A stretch of DNA of 58,459 bases from an uncultured Ignavibacteria bacterium (GTDB lineage: Bacteria; Bacteroidota; Ignavibacteria; Kapaibacteriales; Kapaibacteriaceae). Positions 55,701-58,459 of the stretch are shown here, in pieces; positions within the stretch are counted from its first letter, which is position 1, and every line of letters starts with the position of its first letter. The stretch covers positions 1-58,459 of the forward strand of contig CAJAIA010000015.1 of the NCBI GenBank assembly GCA_903939735.1, written 5' to 3'. Both the position numbers and the translations under genes were made by a program. The notes beneath the pieces were generated by a model. The model saw only the letters and a list, made by a program, of their open reading frames with translations. It ran no database searches and was not told where the DNA came from.

Positions 55701-56651
55701 GAGCACCAGGGCCGATCCGATGCGTTGGCCCTTTGAGATAATCGTGCCGTCAACAATGCCATTGGACGGAAACGTCGTGAAGCCAAGCGTATCACGGAGA
55801 ATGACGTATCCAGTTGATCGATCGGAAGGTCTTGTGTCATCAACCGGTGTCCATTCAATCCTGTGTGCCCTCGCTGTCTGACTCACTAGAACGACTGTTG
55901 GGTTACTCGTCCACTGTGGCTCACGTGTCGTGCGCCAGAACCAGTGATTGACGTTTTGAACTCCAGCGTTCGTACGAGCAAGGTCAAAGCGATTGGGTAA
56001 TCCCTTCGATTCATTAAACCCGCCCACGACCGAATCTTTGGTGAGGCCCATGCCGTACGCGGCTAGCGTTCTCCCCGTAACACGGCATGAACGGCCAGCT
56101 CCAACTGAGGTTGAATCGAAATTCACCTTCGGAGATGGAATGGAGTTGTAAGCGGCACCTGTCGGCTTGTTGTGTCCAAGAGCATGTACGTGTGACGTAT
56201 CTGCCTTGATGATTTGCAGGACGTCGCCAGCATCAGCAATGTTCAGATCTGCGAGATCTGATGGAGGGGCGAAATACTGGGTCGTGAAGAATCGTACATC
56301 ACGCGAAGAAAGCTCGAGGTAGCCATCGGCAGCGGATGAATCTAGTTTGGCTGTGACAGGCATCAACCGGTGCCAGAGCACAATGATCGTACCTGCACGG
56401 AGATTCCTCCACAAGGGGATATCATTGAACTTGGGTCCACCTTGGCGTGCCACTTGACCTGTATTCGCATCCGTGAGCGCCCATCCAACAACATTCAGGT
56501 TGTCCTTAACGACAAGCAGCTCAGTCCATTCACTGTTGACGTCCTGAATGTTGAAGTATTCACTCACAACCATCTCTTGCGACCGCAACGATACTGTGGC
56601 GAACGCCGACATGAGCGATGCAATAACGAGGAGAACAAGCGACCGTTTCAT
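52746..56651 (-). CDS. giant exported modular protein (lamin-tail-, Ig-, HYDIN- and cohesin-like domains, sorting tail)
   Basis: Encodes 1301 residues from the ATG at 56651, which has AAGGA just upstream and a signal peptide (RSLVLLVIASLMSAFATVS). The modules in order are: a lamin-tail-like domain (about 25-190, VVSEYFNIQDVNSEWTELLV); an FN3-like segment (about 250-360); two PKD/Ig-like domains (about 390-540); and five HYDIN/ASPM-type repeats of about 105 residues (about 545-1065). Four of those repeats have an early Cys in a FGxLxxC-like turn (C559, C662, C774, C876) and all five a late Cys. A cohesin-like domain (about 1075-1205, VGTAGKTVQVPLALESMSAL) and a sorting-type domain ending SLPIAITR complete it. 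A surface or secreted structural role is inferred. Confidence 0.9.
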   Translation of the reverse strand: MKRSLVLLVIASLMSAFATVSLRSQEMVVSEYFNIQDVNSEWTELLVVKDNLNVVGWALTDANTGQVARQGGPKFNDIPLWRNLRAGTIIVLWHRLMPVTAKLDSSAADGYLELSSRDVRFFTTQYFAPPSDLADLNIADAGDVLQIIKADTSHVHALGHNKPTGAAYNSIPSPKVNFDSTSVGAGRSCRVTGRTLAAYGMGLTKDSVVGGFNESKGLPNRFDLARTNAGVQNVNHWFWRTTREPQWTSNPTVVLVSQTARAHRIEWTPVDDTRPSDRSTGYVILRDTLGFTTFPSNGIVDGTIISKGQRIGSALVLDVRPVEDGGYQYVDSLSLICGETYTYRVYGYRYSADEQLSRTDDTTARGRQYTETRFAQSQAISKPNPAKPLIAASKLQVCVGDTVTLTTSTVADRYDWTVDGTPVPVGGTTRIVVRQPGTYRLTITANGGCSSTSEPITITSLPAKEVDVTPRGTQQLCAGDSLTITALTDAVSYEWIRDGQVIAGQTARSLIVRQGGDYIVRTASNEGCPGVSPIVRVRIQDVRVGFSASSVAFGKLGSCESSREQIISLVNTGMVDVTIASTTFPPGFALRSPAPGFMIKAGQSQQVRITFAPPSSGTFNGQAVFTALPCSLAIPITLTGERVESAASLDRALVDFGTFSACPSSIVKVDSTFLIVNNGQGELVVQVPQVRPPFYLLTDFPAPKPVAPGSSLQIQIQYRPLGADLNQGVTQQIAFPFTSLTCSDTLRAQVQAASYQPKFTVDPEVTDLGVLLSCQSEIDTIVTVTNTSLVSVTIERIESADGVSLIGPSVTIPPSSSKSIPVRIVAPVTPGPITRSAVVIGTPCDIRVPVTFEGLVIAPSYTPSTTSLSLGTIRPCDDSSMPSAQVVFVAKGLSGLRSRVNDVRVTGPFTTTLQSGSFFRDTLIVDVAAVSPLVVGVNSGTITLSIGPCNTEFVIPIRVTATERRWSAAVNQAVLGPLGNGQRTTTTLTVTNTGSDTITIASIDGLIAPFQLLAPLPTLPAILAPAESLQATVEYAFVGYERTDDQALRVVTSGLCADTLSVGLRGSTVSEGTITGVMLVAPLDVVGTAGKTVQVPLALESMSALDSANLREMTVYLSYDASLVRPLTASVGSRGEIAFVREDRPGRAVVTVTHTQPILSTQQLTTLAFQTYLAPVAITPLTIDSVIAKKVQITGRDGRIAVLGSCIISAELADLTNRVDARVIRNDNTSMELGISTITNDQTRITMYAMSGDHVATPLASMLPPGSYTLRFDVGHLASGTYIIVYEHGRHVRSLPIAITR

Positions 56652-56710
56652 GGTATCCTTCACCGTGCGTGTGCCCGAGATTCATATCCACGGAAATTGC
56701 TGTCAACAAA

Positions 56711-56739
56711 CGAGGGGGCACGCAAAGCATACCCCCTCG
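56711..56739 (-). terminator. long GC-rich hairpin between the two giant genes
   Basis: On the minus strand CGAGGGGGTATGC and GCGTGCCCCCTCG pair over about 13 positions (two U-G) around loop TTT, followed by TTTGTTG. It sits 38 bases after the stop of the partial Ig-protein gene and 60 bases before the next ATG. A terminator or attenuator is likely; the weak T run makes the strength uncertain. Confidence 0.6.
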
Positions 56740-56776
56740 GAGATTACGTAGTCAACACCAATCGGTTGATTGGTGA

Positions 56777-58459
56777 TTACTTGATGACGACGAACGACTG
56801 TGTTGCTGCCATACCGTTGACAGTTGTGATCACAGTGTACGTACCAGCTGCAAAGCTTGATACGTCGAGACCAATACGGTGGTTGCCTACTGCAAGCTCA
56901 CTTGCCGCAATAGTTGCAACCGTCGCACCAACACCATTGACGATACGGATCGTTACAGAGGCTGGCGCTGTCACAGTAAGATCTACATGCGCAGCACCCG
57001 TTGATGGGTTCGGAGAGATGCGACCGACAGTTGTGCCGGCAACGACGTCTTCGTCAGCACCAACAACCGACGGACGAACAGTAACATTTGATGTGTCCGA
57101 GATAACATCGCCGCACTCAGAGCGGACACGGCACCAGTACTTACCGGCATCGCCATTTGCTGCTGCTGCAACCGCAAACGTTGGAGCAACTTCACCAGCG
57201 ATCTGTGTGCCTTCCTTGAACCACTGATACTGGACCGTTCCAGCGCCTGTTGCAGCTACTGTGATCGACAATGGCTGACCAACTTGGACAGAAACAGTTG
57301 CAGGTGGTTGTTGTGTGATCTCTGTTGCTGGGCGGACTGTGACTGTTGCCACATCCGACTCGATTGAGCCGCATGATGTACGAATACGAACGCGGTATGC
57401 ACCACCACGAGCCGCGGTAGCATTTGCAACAGTCAGCGTAGCTGATGTTTCACCAGGGAGGGCAGTGCCATCCTTCGACCACTCGTAGGAAACTCCGCCA
57501 GTTGCCGATACAGATACGTTCAGAGAGAACGCGACACCTGCACAAACGGATGTGTTCTGAGGTTGCTGCGTGATCGACGGTGTCGAAGCGATAACAAGTT
57601 CAACTGATTCTTGCGCCGCTTGTGATGGATTGTCTGCGAGTTCTGCACGGAGGATGTAGTCGCCCTCATCAGCTGCCGTAACGTTGGCAATCACCAGTGT
57701 TGACGTTGCAGTACCGGAGTACTGTCCACCATCAACCAGAGGTGAGCCATTGCGCCACCAGCGAACAACGAGGTTGTCGCTCTTCGGATTGGCGTAAGCC
57801 TGACCCGAAATTGTCGCCGAGAGACCGGCACAAGCATTTACTGTTGGAGTAGCGAACTCAACGTATACACCCGTTGTGAAGACGCGAACCATGCGGGACG
57901 TTGCTGTTCCGCATACGCCTTCTACAACACAGTAATATTCCGGTGAGATATCAGCTGCTTCTACACCGCGGATTTCAAGACGACTTGATGTTGCGCCGAA
58001 GTACTTCTTACCCTCGACAAGCATCGTTTGGCCCTTGTACCACTGGTATGAGATTGCTTCATCAGGAATCTCAGCTTCTACCGTCAACGTCGCTGTTTGA
58101 CCAAGTGCTACAGGAACATTGCGTGTTTGATTGACAATGCGTGTAGGACGAGCAACACGTACGTGCGCTGTGTCTGTGACTGTATTACCACATGTACCAA
58201 ATCCCCAGATACGGCAGTGGTAATAGCCCGACGAGTTGAACTGTGCGTCTGTAATCTGAAGAAGTGGGCTCGTCGCACCTGGAATAGGTGAACCATTCTT
58301 AAACCACTGGTATGCACGAACGGCACCACTTGTAAGTGCCAGGAGTGAGTGCTGACCGCCAACACACAGATTCGTTGAAGCAGGGGACTGCGTAACGATG
58401 ACTTCCGAAGCAACCGCAAACGTTGTTGTTGTTGCTGTGATATCAGTACGCTCTACACC
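56777..58459 (-). CDS. exported multi-Ig-domain protein (N-terminal part beyond window end)
   Basis: The frame stays open to base 58459, giving the last 560 residues of a larger protein. There are five Ig-like domains of about 90 residues. Most have the core Trp (YQWFKNG, YQWYKG, VRWWRNG, YEWSKDG, YQWFKEG) and several have a late YxC (GYYHCRIWG, PEYYCVVEG, GKYWCRVRS). Linkers resemble SITQQPQNTSVCAG. The C-terminal 80 residues contain RISPNPSTGAAHVDLTV and FAAGTYTVITTVNG and end QSFVVIK, a type IX sorting domain in its clearest form here. Internal TTG or ATG codons such as near 58087 are not the true start. It is followed by the hairpin at 56711-56739. Confidence 0.92.
   Translation of the reverse strand, partial: GVERTDITATTTTFAVASEVIVTQSPASTNLCVGGQHSLLALTSGAVRAYQWFKNGSPIPGATSPLLQITDAQFNSSGYYHCRIWGFGTCGNTVTDTAHVRVARPTRIVNQTRNVPVALGQTATLTVEAEIPDEAISYQWYKGQTMLVEGKKYFGATSSRLEIRGVEAADISPEYYCVVEGVCGTATSRMVRVFTTGVYVEFATPTVNACAGLSATISGQAYANPKSDNLVVRWWRNGSPLVDGGQYSGTATSTLVIANVTAADEGDYILRAELADNPSQAAQESVELVIASTPSITQQPQNTSVCAGVAFSLNVSVSATGGVSYEWSKDGTALPGETSATLTVANATAARGGAYRVRIRTSCGSIESDVATVTVRPATEITQQPPATVSVQVGQPLSITVAATGAGTVQYQWFKEGTQIAGEVAPTFAVAAAANGDAGKYWCRVRSECGDVISDTSNVTVRPSVVGADEDVVAGTTVGRISPNPSTGAAHVDLTVTAPASVTIRIVNGVGATVATIAASELAVGNHRIGLDVSSFAAGTYTVITTVNGMAATQSFVVIK

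Noticed and set aside
56667-56700. TTGACA followed by TATGAA on the minus strand before the 1301-residue gene, as a sigma-70-type promoter
   Set aside because: Spacing is only about 14 bases, and other genes here show a Bacteroidetes-like -7 element instead.
1-58459. Mobile elements, CRISPR arrays, phage or defence-island genes
   Set aside because: I saw no transposase, integrase, evenly spaced direct repeats, phage structural genes or recognised defence effectors in any frame.

Overview
The window (about 53% GC by eye, very gene-dense, no mobile elements, phages, CRISPR arrays or rRNA) looks like chromosome from a member of the Bacteroidota/Chlorobiota/Kapabacteria (FCB) group. Three things support this. 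Five large exported proteins end in a type IX-secretion-style C-terminal sorting domain. There are TonB-dependent receptors with an N-terminal carboxypeptidase-like domain, one paired with a DUF4249-type lipoprotein. Several start-proximal regions carry octamers matching the Bacteroidetes -7 element TAnnTTTG. Assignment to Candidatus Kapabacteria in particular is an inference, not a demonstration.

Layout. 1-3961 (minus): a translationally coupled operon of a PhoD-type phosphatase with sorting tail, a small lipoprotein and a TonB-dependent receptor cut by the window start; it may be a phosphoester-scavenging surface system. 4020-5537 (plus): bifunctional NAD(P)H-hydrate repair enzyme. 5519-10687 (minus): housekeeping operon phoH-cdaA-pcm-miaA-dacB, the last with an unusual Arg/Lys-rich insert. 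10740-11973 (minus): small coiled-coil lipoprotein and a LysM protein, closed by a strong terminator. 12175-20135 (plus): valS-thiolase, nuoF-zupT-nadD, an orphan MalG-type permease and a small unknown gene. 20178-20340 (minus): tRNA-Ala and tRNA-Asp with promoter and terminator. 20442-26930 (plus): a 2162-residue secreted repeat protein.

26933-31302 (minus): subtilisin-like protease, SDR and an MsbA-like ABC exporter. 31317-34977 (plus): YgfZ, a pteridine-reductase-like SDR and a TPR/thioredoxin protein. 34996-38002 (minus): dicluster ferredoxin, YtcJ-like amidohydrolase and an uncharacterised ATP-grasp-like protein. 38151-41317 (plus): TonB receptor plus DUF4249 lipoprotein. 41264-44335 (minus): rRNA/tRNA 2'-O-methyltransferase, class V aminotransferase and a fusion of RdgB with a carboxymuconolactone-decarboxylase-like domain. 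44347-45645 (plus): pyrimidine-nucleoside phosphorylase. 45652-49178 (minus): pepA, ECF sigma factor, membrane anti-sigma factor and TlpA thioredoxin, ended by a terminator hidden in the neighbouring phosphorylase gene. 49238-52725 (minus): epimerase and penicillin-acylase-family hydrolase. 52746-58459 (minus): two giant exported proteins made of Ig-like, HYDIN/ASPM-like and cohesin-like modules, the second running off the window end.

Themes. A large share of coding capacity goes to the cell envelope: exported adhesin-like proteins, outer-membrane receptors, lipoproteins, peptidoglycan enzymes and periplasmic thioredoxins. Genes within operons are mostly coupled by 1-20 base overlaps. I found no clear anti-phage or otherwise unnamed multi-gene system. 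The best candidates for new biology are the RdgB-CMD fusion, the basic insert in PBP4, the 'GWGPF' repeat protein, the sigma/anti-sigma/TlpA module with two periplasmic cysteines, and the PhoD-lipoprotein-TonB receptor operon.
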